Part shown: positions 1 through 5,155 of the stretch, in pieces
How positions within the stretch are numbered: position 1 is the stretch's first letter
How the letters are laid out: each line of letters opens with the position of its first letter
Origin: Dehalococcoidia bacterium
Lineage (GTDB): Bacteria; Chloroflexota; Dehalococcoidia; Dehalococcoidales; G020351185
Assembly: GCA_030635945.1 (NCBI GenBank)
Contig: DAOVXW010000056.1
Span: 1 to 5,155, forward strand
Direction of reading: 5' to 3'
Length of the DNA stretch: 5,155 nt
The notes under the pieces: generated by a model
What the model was told of the DNA's origin: nothing
Databases searched by the model: none
Seen by the model: the letters and a program-made list of their open reading frames with translations, nothing else
Translations under genes and position numbers: made by a program

Positions 1-229
1 CAACAAGAGTTAAAAAGTAAAGGATAGCCGCCGGAATCAGCGGCAGATTGAAATAGCCGGTAAGCCTTTCTGAAAAACCGCCGAACACAAACAAAACCAG
101 AAGAATGCCGATTGCTATCATTTCAGTAAATGACAGGTAGCGCCCGGAACGGGCATATTCCTTTGCCTGCTGCTGCCTTTTCGAATCCAGAACTGGTTGC
201 GGCAGGCTTTTATCATCTGAATCAACCAT
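1..229 (-). CDS. Probable M48 family (Ste24/HtpX-like) membrane metallopeptidase, N-terminal part only
   Basis: Only the first 76 codons lie in the window; the rest, including any HEXXH zinc motif, is past the left edge. What is visible is a short hydrophilic N-terminus, then a basic, Gln-rich stretch (residues 15-32, LDSKRQQQAKEYARSGRYL), a hydrophobic segment at about 37-52, and the start of a second at about 62-76. From family knowledge, Ste24-like M48 peptidases of Chloroflexota often open with an arginine/lysine-rich 'RQ..AKEYAR..R.L' cytosolic segment before the first membrane helix; the call rests on that resemblance. M48 enzymes are zinc-dependent membrane proteases acting in protein quality control or CAAX-type processing. 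The ATG at 229 is the earliest possible start because an in-frame TGA, the stop of the upstream gene, lies two codons before it. There is no close Shine-Dalgarno; a GGAG inside the upstream gene's last codons is 15 nt away, so translational coupling is likely. It could instead be another polytopic membrane protein. Confidence 0.55.
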   Translation of the reverse strand, partial: MVDSDDKSLPQPVLDSKRQQQAKEYARSGRYLSFTEMIAIGILLVLFVFGGFSERLTGYFNLPLIPAAILYFLTLV

Positions 230-235
230 ATAAAA

Positions 236-880
236 TCAGCTCGTCTCCAGTACTAATCGAGTGCGGTGAATGGATATCGGCCGGTCAAAGCCTAAAGCTT
301 TTGCAACCTGCTCTGGCCTGCCCGAACCGTGGCTATCACAGCGCAACCGCATACCGATATTGCTATTATTATCGTGCCGACCAACCAGCCACAGGTCATC
401 GATCAATGCTCTAAGGTCATATTTTCGGGGGCCTGTATCCCGCTGGTGCTGCCATGGCAGTTCTTCACTTGCCAGCAGAGAGGTAAGCGCTTCCTTAATA
501 TCCCCGGTCCCTTTTTCCACCCCAACTTCAACCGTATATTCCGCATAGCGCACCTGTGCCTGTAACGAAGGTAAAACGGTAGCGATATTATATACCTGGA
601 CTATCTCCATACCCGGCGGTAACTGCCGGCTGACACAGGTAGTAAACGAATGCGGCGATATGAAACCTGTCGTATATATATCCATCAGATCGGCTTCGCT
701 GGTTATACCCAGCGCCAGCGGTGCCGCCACCGATATTTTCGGGTGGGGATTAAAACCTTCGGAATAAGCCAAATCTATGCCGGCACGGCGAAAAGCCCTG
801 TACCACAGCTTTATGATATCCAGATGGGAGATAAACCTTACCTCCACCCCCCGCCTAAATCTAATCCGAAGCCGATGCAT
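236..880 (-). CDS. DUF2344 / TIGR03936 family radical SAM-associated protein
   Basis: This 214-residue protein matches the DUF2344 pattern along its length: an N-terminal RIRFRRGVEVRFISHLD block (residues 5-21), the hallmark SEGFNPHPKIS (40-50), PLALGITSEAD (54-64), LPPG (87-90), and a C-terminal GRPEQVAKALGF (187-198) followed by IHRTRLVL (204-211). Length is normal for the stand-alone form. In many bacteria this domain is fused to, or encoded next to, a B12-binding-type radical SAM protein (TIGR03960), often near RNase G or ribosomal protein L21/L27 genes; its biochemical role is not established. No such partner is visible here. The gene overlaps the 3' end of the CNNM/CBS gene by 20 bp and ends 6 bp before the M48-like gene, so it is probably co-transcribed and translationally coupled. 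The ATG at 880 is supported by the conserved motif beginning within five residues of it. A purine-rich stretch with AAGGA about 12 nt upstream may serve as the ribosome site. Confidence 0.88.
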   Translation of the reverse strand: MHRLRIRFRRGVEVRFISHLDIIKLWYRAFRRAGIDLAYSEGFNPHPKISVAAPLALGITSEADLMDIYTTGFISPHSFTTCVSRQLPPGMEIVQVYNIATVLPSLQAQVRYAEYTVEVGVEKGTGDIKEALTSLLASEELPWQHQRDTGPRKYDLRALIDDLWLVGRHDNNSNIGMRLRCDSHGSGRPEQVAKALGFDRPISIHRTRLVLETS

Positions 881-2141
881 CCTTCTTTTTCTTTTCCTTG
901 GTCAGTAGTATTTCCTCTATTTTATGCCCCTTCATCTTGGTGATTACAATCTTCAAACCTTTGTACATTAACTGCTTCCCCTGTTTCGGGATATGTCCCA
1001 TAAGATGGAGAATAAAACCAGCAACTGTCTCATAATCACCCTCTGGCAATTCCAGGCCCAGTTCCTCATTGGCTTCTTCGATACGCATTCCGCCGTCAAT
1101 CTGAAATGTATATTCGTTTATCGATTCGTATTCTTTCTCGGCTTCGGCAAGTTCATCGCCCACCGGGCCGACTATTTCTTCCATCAGGCGGCTGAGGCTG
1201 ACAATGCCGGCGGTACCGCCGTATTCGTCAACGACAATCGCCATGCGGTAATTCTTGTCACGCATTTCGGTAAAAAGTTCACTGATACGCTTAGTCTCCG
1301 GGGTGAAGTACGCCGGGCGGATAAGTTCATCAATGGAGGTTTCTTTTGTTATCGACCCCCTTGCCAGAGCCATCAATACGTCTTTTATTGACAGAATGCC
1401 GACGACATTATCCATATTCTCCTCATACACCGGAAAACGTGAAATAGGAGACTCTGAATATGTTTTCAGAAACTCGGTCAGTGTCTCACCCTTTTCGATG
1501 CCGACAACCTCAGGCCGCGGTACCAGCACCTCGCTGACCGGATTATCACCGAACTCAAAAACGGCATGCAGCATATCGGCTTCAGCCTCCTCCATCGTGC
1601 CCTCTTTGTGCCCCACCGTTATCATGGAGCGTATTTCTTCATCGCTGATAATTGACCGCGGCACCGGTGTCCCGCCGATCAGCCTGGTAAACCCGGAGGC
1701 AAGCCAGCTTAAAACGATAACCACCGGGGAGAAAAGCCAGGATAATATTTCGATAGGTCGCGCAAATAGCAGAGATAATCTCTCAGCATGGCGGTTGGCG
1801 AAGGTCTTGGGCATCGTCTCGGCAAATATCAACAGTACGACCGTCATACCAAGGGTAGCTATGATTACCCCCTGATCTTCCCAGATAGATATAGCCAGGA
1901 TAGTAGCCATGGCGGTGGCGGCTGTATTTACAAGGTTATTGCCCAGCAGGATGGTGGACAGAAACCGGTCCGGGCGCTCCAGCATTTTAGCTACCCGCTT
2001 TGCCCCCTTAACCTTGGTTTCAACCATATGCCGGACACGAAATCTTTCCAGTGAAATAAAGGCCGTTTCCGAACTGGAAAAGAAGGCTGACAGAACAATA
2101 CAAATAAAAAGAAACACTATATACAGTGCTTCAATAGACAT
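861..2141 (-). CDS. Hemolysin-family CNNM / CBS / CorC_HlyC membrane protein
   Basis: The 426-residue protein has the full four-part architecture. A CNNM (DUF21) membrane domain spans about residues 1-170, with hydrophobic segments near 4-22, 62-86, 91-110 and 130-155. It carries the family motifs SAFFSSSETAFISLE (18-32), LGNNLVNTA (66-74) and FAETMPKT (106-113). A tandem CBS pair follows (about 204-260, starting EVLVPRPEVV, and about 272-326, including VVDEYGGTAGIV at 303-314). A CorC_HlyC domain occupies about 340-415, and the tail is lysine-rich. Bacterial homologues (CorC, MpfA/YhdP) are implicated in Mg2+ efflux or divalent-cation homeostasis, with CBS domains binding adenine nucleotides; the old 'hemolysin' name is misleading. 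The exact substrate here is inferred. The ATG at 2141 has a good Shine-Dalgarno 5 nt upstream. It is the first gene after a strong promoter and heads the three-gene minus-strand operon. The FSSSETA and GNNLVNT motifs are intact, so it looks functional. Confidence 0.93.
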   Translation of the reverse strand: MSIEALYIVFLFICIVLSAFFSSSETAFISLERFRVRHMVETKVKGAKRVAKMLERPDRFLSTILLGNNLVNTAATAMATILAISIWEDQGVIIATLGMTVVLLIFAETMPKTFANRHAERLSLLFARPIEILSWLFSPVVIVLSWLASGFTRLIGGTPVPRSIISDEEIRSMITVGHKEGTMEEAEADMLHAVFEFGDNPVSEVLVPRPEVVGIEKGETLTEFLKTYSESPISRFPVYEENMDNVVGILSIKDVLMALARGSITKETSIDELIRPAYFTPETKRISELFTEMRDKNYRMAIVVDEYGGTAGIVSLSRLMEEIVGPVGDELAEAEKEYESINEYTFQIDGGMRIEEANEELGLELPEGDYETVAGFILHLMGHIPKQGKQLMYKGLKIVITKMKGHKIEEILLTKEKKKKDASASD

Positions 2142-2146
2142 ACCAT

Positions 2147-2155
2147 CTCACCTCT
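2147..2155 (-). promoter_or_regulatory. Ribosome binding site of the CNNM/CBS gene
   Basis: Read on the minus strand this is AGAGGTGAG, a good anti-16S match, with 5 nt before the ATG at 2141. It decides the start: another ATG lies 5 nt upstream, immediately after the SD, but is in a different frame. Confidence 0.75.
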
Positions 2156-2207
2156 CTTTTACTCTTACCTTCATCGTGTAAGACAGCTATAAACCGCCTC
2201 GTAGTCA

Positions 2208-2236
2208 ATCATAGCATTGGCTAATAGGTGTGTCAA
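2208..2236 (-). promoter_or_regulatory. Sigma-70-type extended -10 promoter of the CNNM-DUF2344-M48 operon
   Basis: On the minus strand a perfect -35 TTGACA (2236-2231) is followed by exactly 17 nt and a -10 TATGAT (2213-2208), one mismatch from TATAAT. The bases just upstream of the -10 are TGC, giving an extended -10 (TGn). Transcription would start near 2200-2202, leaving a leader of about 60 nt before the ATG at 2141. The match to the housekeeping sigma consensus is the best in the window and suggests strong constitutive expression, but no start site has been measured. Confidence 0.8.
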
Positions 2237-2266
2237 AGTAAACAAGCTCTAAAAAATAATACACCT
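2226..2266. repeat. Short inverted repeat between the divergent promoters
   Basis: AGGTGT at 2226-2231 is matched by its reverse complement ACACCT at 2261-2266, with 29 bp between. The left arm touches the -35 of the minus-strand promoter (2231) and the right arm lies just upstream of the tsaD extended -10 (2268). It could be a shared operator, but six-base arms this far apart can easily arise by chance. Confidence 0.2.
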
Positions 2267-2267
2267 G

Positions 2268-2276
2268 TGTTATAAT
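2268..2276 (+). promoter_or_regulatory. Extended -10 promoter of tsaD
   Basis: The sequence TGTTATAAT combines a perfect TATAAT (2271-2276) with the TGn extension. At the expected -35 position (about 2248-2253, TCTAAA) there is no good TTGACA match, which fits extended -10 promoters that can work without a -35. The predicted start at about 2283-2285 falls on or next to the tsaD ATG at 2285, implying a leaderless transcript. Confidence 0.65.
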
Positions 2277-2284
2277 TTAACAGT

Positions 2285-3262
2285 ATGAAAATACTGGGTA
2301 TCGAGACCTCCTGCGATGAAACGGCCGCCGCCGTAGTCGAGGATGGCGTCAAGATTTTATCCAGCGAGATTTCGTCCCAGGTTGAGCTTCATGCCCGCTA
2401 TGGTGGTATCGTGCCCGAGGTAGCCTCAAGGCAGCACATACTATCCATTATCCCCGTCATTTCCAAAACAATGAACGAAGCGCACATCGGCTGGCATGGA
2501 TTAGACGGCATCGCCGTTACCAATGGTCCCGGCCTGGCCGGCTCGTTGCTTGTGGGCACAAGCGTCGCCAAGGCAATTGCCACTGTCAAAGAACTGCCCC
2601 TTACCAGCATTAACCACCTCGAAGCCCATATCTATGCTAACTGGCTTTCCAGCCAGAAACCTGCTTTCCCGCTGCTGTGCCTTATCGTATCCGGCGGGCA
2701 TAGCGATCTGGTGCTTATGCGAGATCATGGGGATTATACAATACTGGGCAGGACAAGAGATGACGCCGCCGGCGAGGCTTTTGATAAAGCCGCCCGTATT
2801 CTCGGGCTGGGCTACCCCGGCGGTCCGGCCATTGACCGGGAAGCCGTAAAAGGCACCGCTTCTATCAACCTGCCCCGCGCCCTGTTGAAGGGAACCTGTG
2901 ATTTTAGTTTCAGCGGTCTGAAAACGGCATTATTCAGACTGGTAGAAAACGGCAAAATAAACAATACAGCCGATGCTGCCGCCAGCTTCCAGCAGGCAAT
3001 AGTGGATGTTCTTGTGCCCAAAACTATAGCCGCCGCCAGACAGCACTGCGTCAAACAAATTCTTCTCTCGGGTGGCGTAGCCGCTAACAGGGGATTGCGG
3101 CAACGGCTGGTGAAGGATTCGCCGATACCGGTGCTGATACCCGAACCAATATTATGCACCGATAATGCCGCCATGGTTGCTGCCTGTGGTTTTTTCCACT
3201 TCCAGGCAGATAAAATAAACGGGCTGAATATGGATGTAATCCCCGGCCTCAAACTAAGTTAG
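2285..3262 (+). CDS. tsaD: tRNA N6-adenosine threonylcarbamoyltransferase TsaD (Gcp/YgjD/Kae1 family)
   Basis: TsaD transfers the threonylcarbamoyl group from threonylcarbamoyl-AMP to A37 of tRNAs reading ANN codons, forming t6A, in a cytosolic complex with TsaB and TsaE after TsaC/Sua5 makes the intermediate. The 325-residue sequence is complete and near the normal length of about 335. Visible motifs are the N-terminal [15 protein letters not shown] (residues 4-18), [14 protein letters not shown] (78-91), the metal-binding NHLEAH with His111 and His115, VSGGHSDL (135-142), [14 protein letters not shown] (158-171), FSFSGLKTA (207-215), [12 protein letters not shown] (261-272) and CTDNAAM, whose Asp293 is the third metal ligand by comparison with E. 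coli. No key residue is missing. The ATG at 2285 is fixed by the conserved start ([12 protein letters not shown]). There is no Shine-Dalgarno; the upstream TATAAT is 8 nt away, so translation is probably leaderless. tsaB, tsaC and tsaE are not in the window. It is divergent from the CNNM operon and in the same direction as groESL. Confidence 0.97.
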   Translation: MKILGIETSCDETAAAVVEDGVKILSSEISSQVELHARYGGIVPEVASRQHILSIIPVISKTMNEAHIGWHGLDGIAVTNGPGLAGSLLVGTSVAKAIATVKELPLTSINHLEAHIYANWLSSQKPAFPLLCLIVSGGHSDLVLMRDHGDYTILGRTRDDAAGEAFDKAARILGLGYPGGPAIDREAVKGTASINLPRALLKGTCDFSFSGLKTALFRLVENGKINNTADAAASFQQAIVDVLVPKTIAAARQHCVKQILLSGGVAANRGLRQRLVKDSPIPVLIPEPILCTDNAAMVAACGFFHFQADKINGLNMDVIPGLKLS

Positions 3263-3306
3263 ACTTTTAGGCCAATAAAATATATCAATTTTCTATTCAT
3301 AAGACA

Positions 3307-3315
3307 TGGTATAAT
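3307..3315 (+). promoter_or_regulatory. Second extended -10 motif, upstream of groES
   Basis: TGGTATAAT is a perfect TATAAT with the TGn extension, the same design as the tsaD promoter, and again lacks a convincing -35. It lies 45 bp after the tsaD stop. If active, it would start a transcript near 3321 and give groESL a leader of about 195 nt in addition to the CIRCE-proximal promoter, or transcribe a short RNA. Confidence 0.4.
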
Positions 3316-3316
3316 A

Positions 3317-3335
3317 GCCTATGGAGGCGTTTTTT
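3317..3335 (+). terminator. Weak hairpin plus T-run, possible tsaD terminator
   Basis: GCCT (3317-3320) and AGGC (3325-3328) can form a 4-bp stem with an ATGG loop, followed by G and six T residues (3330-3335). The stem is too short for a strong intrinsic terminator, but no better candidate exists between tsaD and groES. It overlaps the region just downstream of the 3307 promoter motif, so the two readings compete. Confidence 0.2.
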
Positions 3336-3347
3336 AGAGATTCAGGG

Positions 3348-3365
3348 ATATTATACGTATTATAT
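3348..3365. repeat. AT-rich 18-bp imperfect dyad upstream of groES
   Basis: ATATTATACGTATTATAT is centred on the perfect palindrome ATACGTAT. One mismatched pair (T opposite T) interrupts the symmetry and four further matched pairs follow. It could be a regulator site, but such patterns are common in AT-rich spacers and no regulator is indicated. Confidence 0.25.
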
Positions 3366-3409
3366 GGTTTTCAATAACGCTTACCTATCCTGTGTTAGTA
3401 TTTCTCCAG

Positions 3410-3438
3410 TTGCGGTAAAAGCTAAAATACGCTATTAT
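3410..3438 (+). promoter_or_regulatory. Probable groESL promoter
   Basis: TTGCGG (3410-3415) as a weak -35, a 17-nt spacer, and TATTAT (3433-3438) as a -10 one base from consensus. The predicted start, about 3444-3447, falls at the left arm of the CIRCE element (3446). This is the usual arrangement for HrcA-repressed chaperone operons, with the operator at the transcription start, and it supports this promoter over the upstream motif at 3307. Confidence 0.6.
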
Positions 3439-3445
3439 ATTTAAG

Positions 3446-3472
3446 TTAGCAGTCTCACGGCGAGACTGCTAA
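3446..3472 (+). promoter_or_regulatory. CIRCE-type operator (HrcA binding site), symmetric variant
   Basis: The arms TTAGCAGTC (3446-3454) and GACTGCTAA (3464-3472) are perfect inverted repeats separated by exactly 9 nt, the geometry of CIRCE (consensus TTAGCACTC-N9-GAGTGCTAA). Each arm differs from consensus by one base, C to G in the left and the matching G to C in the right, so symmetry is kept. The pairing extends two bases inward to an 11-bp stem with a 5-nt loop. It sits in the predicted 5' leader, 43 nt before the groES ATG. By family knowledge HrcA represses groESL here and releases on heat stress when GroEL is titrated; hrcA itself is not in the window. Confidence 0.88.
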
Positions 3473-3503
3473 TAATTGGTTTGCTTGATATTTAAAAATA
3501 AAA

Positions 3504-3510
3504 AAGGAGG
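3504..3510 (+). promoter_or_regulatory. Ribosome binding site of groES
   Basis: AAGGAGG, a near-perfect Shine-Dalgarno, stands 5 nt before the ATG at 3516 in an A-rich leader, which suggests efficient initiation. It contrasts with the missing site at tsaD. Confidence 0.9.
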
Positions 3511-3515
3511 ATAAG

Positions 3516-3809
3516 ATGGCGATCAATATACAACCTTTGGCTGACCGTGTAGTTATCAGGCCCATTGAGCGGGAGGAGATAACAAAAGGTGGCATCGTTC
3601 TGCCCGATACAATCAAGGAGAGACCTGTAGAGGGAGATGTTTTAGCTGCCGGACCGGGCAGGCTTTCCGACGACGGGAAGAGGATACCTATGGACATTAA
3701 AGTGGGTGACAGAATAGTCTATACCAAGTACGGTGGTACCGAAATCAAGGTTGATGATGAAGAGCTGATCATTCTGAATGAAAGTAATATTCTGGCAAAG
3801 AAGAAATAG
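3516..3809 (+). CDS. groES: Co-chaperonin GroES (Hsp10)
   Basis: This 97-residue protein is the complete heptameric lid of the GroEL folding chamber in the cytosol, with the normal length for the family. It shows the N-terminal IQPLADRVVIRPIE strand (residues 5-18) and the mobile loop at about 18-35, whose Ile27-Val28-Leu29 tripeptide in GGIVLPD docks on GroEL apical domains. The central roof-region segment with GPGRLSDDGKRIPM follows (46-59), then VKVGDRIVYTKYGGTEIKVDDEE-type core strands and a C-terminal ILNESNILA. All typical features are intact. The start is fixed by the strong Shine-Dalgarno 5 nt upstream and the conserved first strand. It is followed by groEL after 33 nt, forming the classic groESL operon, and is preceded by a CIRCE operator, so heat-shock control through HrcA is expected. 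Confidence 0.98.
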   Translation: MAINIQPLADRVVIRPIEREEITKGGIVLPDTIKERPVEGDVLAAGPGRLSDDGKRIPMDIKVGDRIVYTKYGGTEIKVDDEELIILNESNILAKKK

Positions 3810-3829
3810 CAAGCAGGATTTAATTTATT

Positions 3830-3836
3830 AAGGAGG
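3830..3836 (+). promoter_or_regulatory. Ribosome binding site of groEL
   Basis: AAGGAGG lies 6 nt before the groEL ATG at 3843, inside the 33-nt groES-groEL gap. It is as strong as the groES site, so the two subunits should be made at similar efficiency from one mRNA. Confidence 0.9.
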
Positions 3837-3842
3837 AAAATA

Positions 3843-5155
3843 ATGGCAAAACAAATTATTTTTGGAGATGAAGCCAGGCATGCGCTAAAAAAAGGTATTG
3901 ATGTCCTGGCTAACGCGGTAAAAGTCACCCTGGGTCCCAAGGGTCACCCGGTAGCCCTTGACAAACAATGGGGCGCACCAACGGTAATCGATGATGGGGT
4001 AAATATTGCCAAGGAAATTTCATTACCCGATCCCTTTGAGAACATGGGTGTCCAGTTGGTTAAGGAAGCCGCCAGTAAAACAAACGACGCCTGCGGTGAC
4101 GGCACAACGACATCGACCATTCTGGCAGCGGCTATCATAAATGAAGGTTTCAAGAATATAGCCGCCGGCGCCGAACCACTCGACCTGAAGAAGGGCATTG
4201 AGAAAGCAACCAGTGCCATTCTTGATGAGCTGACCAGGGTATCTACTCCGGTAAAGGGTAAGGAGCAGATTGTTCAGGTGGCAACCATAACCGCCAAGGA
4301 CGCTGAGATCGGCGATCTGATATCCGATGTCATGGAGAAAGTGGGTAAGGACGGCGTCATCACCATTGAAGAATCAAAAGGCACAAAATACGAAATAGAA
4401 TATGTTGAGGGCATGCAGTTTGACCGTGGTTATATCAGCCCCTATTTCGTAACCGATACCGCCCGCATGGAAGCAGTGATAGATGAGCCCCATATTCTTA
4501 TAACCGATAAAAAGATATCGGCTATTTCCGAGATTTTACCCTCACTGGAAAGGATACTTCAGGTAACAAAGAACCTGCTTATTATCACCGAGGATATGGA
4601 AGGTGAAGCTCTGGCTACACTGGTAGTCAATAAATTGCGGGGGACGATGAACATAGTCGCCGTTAAAGCCCCCGGCTTCGGCGATCGCAGAAAAGCGATG
4701 CTGCAGGATATAGCCATTCTCACCGGTGCGACGTTAATTTCCGAAGAGGTAGGCCGCAAGCTGGACTCCGTTAATGCGGAGGATCTGGGGCGTGCCCGTC
4801 GTCTGGTTTCCACCAAAGACAAAACCACCATTATTGAAGGTAAAGGCTTGCCGAAAGACATTCAGGATAGAATCAAGCAGATTAAAGCCCAGACAGAGGA
4901 AACCGATTCCGACTTTGATCGCGAGAAACTGCAAGAGAGGATGGCTCGCCTGGCCGGCGGTGTGGCTGTTATAAAAGTAGGCGCCGCCACCGAAACCGAA
5001 ATGAAAGAGAAAAAGCACCGTGTTGAAGATGCATTATCGGCAACCCGGGCAGCCGTGGAAGAGGGCATTCTGCCGGGCGGCGGCATCAGCCTTCTCAATT
5101 CTCTTAAAGTTCTGGATAAACTAAAGGTTAGCGGCGACGAAGCCACCGGAGTCAA
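3843..5155 (+). CDS. groEL: Chaperonin GroEL (Hsp60), 3' end cut by the window
   Basis: The frame is open from the ATG at 3843 to the right edge, giving 437 of the usual 540-550 residues. GroEL is the ATP-driven tetradecameric chamber that folds proteins with GroES. Visible are the first equatorial segment with TLGPKG (residues 29-34) and the ATP-hydrolysis loop GDGTTT (85-90), with Asp86 equal to E. coli Asp87. The intermediate and apical domains follow, with [14 protein letters not shown] (189-202; Tyr197, Tyr201 and Phe202 contact substrates), the Leu232/Leu235 helix, [15 protein letters not shown] (253-267) and [13 protein letters not shown] (275-287). The second intermediate segment has the catalytic Asp396 (E. 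coli Asp398) in [12 protein letters not shown], then PGGG (411-414). The missing part is the last equatorial segment and the C-terminal tail. Oddities: Asp50 replaces E. coli Lys51, His35-Pro36 replace Arg-Asn, and Cys84 precedes GDGTTT. These resemble remembered Chloroflexota sequences and look lineage-specific, not damage. Confidence 0.98.
   Translation, partial: MAKQIIFGDEARHALKKGIDVLANAVKVTLGPKGHPVALDKQWGAPTVIDDGVNIAKEISLPDPFENMGVQLVKEAASKTNDACGDGTTTSTILAAAIINEGFKNIAAGAEPLDLKKGIEKATSAILDELTRVSTPVKGKEQIVQVATITAKDAEIGDLISDVMEKVGKDGVITIEESKGTKYEIEYVEGMQFDRGYISPYFVTDTARMEAVIDEPHILITDKKISAISEILPSLERILQVTKNLLIITEDMEGEALATLVVNKLRGTMNIVAVKAPGFGDRRKAMLQDIAILTGATLISEEVGRKLDSVNAEDLGRARRLVSTKDKTTIIEGKGLPKDIQDRIKQIKAQTEETDSDFDREKLQERMARLAGGVAVIKVGAATETEMKEKKHRVEDALSATRAAVEEGILPGGGISLLNSLKVLDKLKVSGDEATGV

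Noticed and set aside
130..414. Plus-strand open frame of 94 codons opposite the M48-like and DUF2344 genes
   Set aside because: It crosses the junction of two minus-strand genes with conserved motifs and has no support of its own.
1255..1875. Plus-strand open frame of 206 codons antisense to the CNNM/CBS gene
   Set aside because: Its product has no recognisable motif and is Ser/Ile-rich as expected from a shadow frame; the opposite strand encodes a clear four-domain protein.
2523..2849. Plus-strand open frame of 108 codons in another frame of tsaD
   Set aside because: Overlapping shadow frame with no motif or initiation signal.
2812..3252. Minus-strand open frame of 146 codons inside tsaD
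   Set aside because: It lies wholly within tsaD, which carries all family motifs, and shows no ribosome site or family resemblance.
3446..3472. Intrinsic terminator reading of the 11-bp stem upstream of groES
   Set aside because: No T-run follows the stem, and the 9-9-9 geometry, sequence and position match a CIRCE operator.
4734..5018. Minus-strand Gly/Phe-rich frame antisense to groEL
   Set aside because: Composition follows from the complement of conserved groEL codons; no independent evidence for expression.
1..5155. Mobile element, CRISPR array, tRNA/rRNA or defence system
   Set aside because: I found no transposase, direct-repeat array, tRNA-like fold or defence-gene motif; nearly all the sequence is accounted for by housekeeping genes and two short regulatory spacers.

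Overview
This window carries conserved bacterial chromosomal genes in two divergent blocks. I see no mobile element, CRISPR array, RNA gene or obvious new multi-gene system. The GroEL sequence (the [18 protein letters not shown] stretch near residues 35-52), the N-terminal pattern of the M48-type protein and the stand-alone DUF2344 gene together suggest a Chloroflexota bacterium, most likely near Dehalococcoidia. This is an inference from remembered family patterns, not from a search.

Left block, minus strand (2236 down to 1): a well-formed extended -10 promoter drives a CNNM/CBS/CorC_HlyC membrane transporter-like protein. A DUF2344 (TIGR03936-type) protein overlaps its 3' end by 20 bp. Six bases further on is the N-terminal part of a probable M48 (Ste24/HtpX-like) membrane protease, cut by the window edge. 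Tight spacing makes these a likely operon.

Right block, plus strand: tsaD (tRNA t6A synthesis) starts from an extended -10 element so close to its ATG that the mRNA is probably leaderless. A 253-bp intergenic region follows. It holds a second extended -10 motif, a weak hairpin plus T-run, an AT-rich dyad, the probable groESL promoter, and a CIRCE-type HrcA operator whose two arms carry matching base changes from the consensus. groES and groEL follow, each with a strong Shine-Dalgarno; groEL runs off the right edge after 437 codons.

The most interesting signals are regulatory: the symmetric CIRCE variant, the probable leaderless tsaD transcript, and the compact divergent promoter region. In the proteins, the GroEL equatorial domain has an Asp where E. 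coli has the nucleotide-contacting Lys51, and the DUF2344 gene lacks its usual radical-SAM partner next door.
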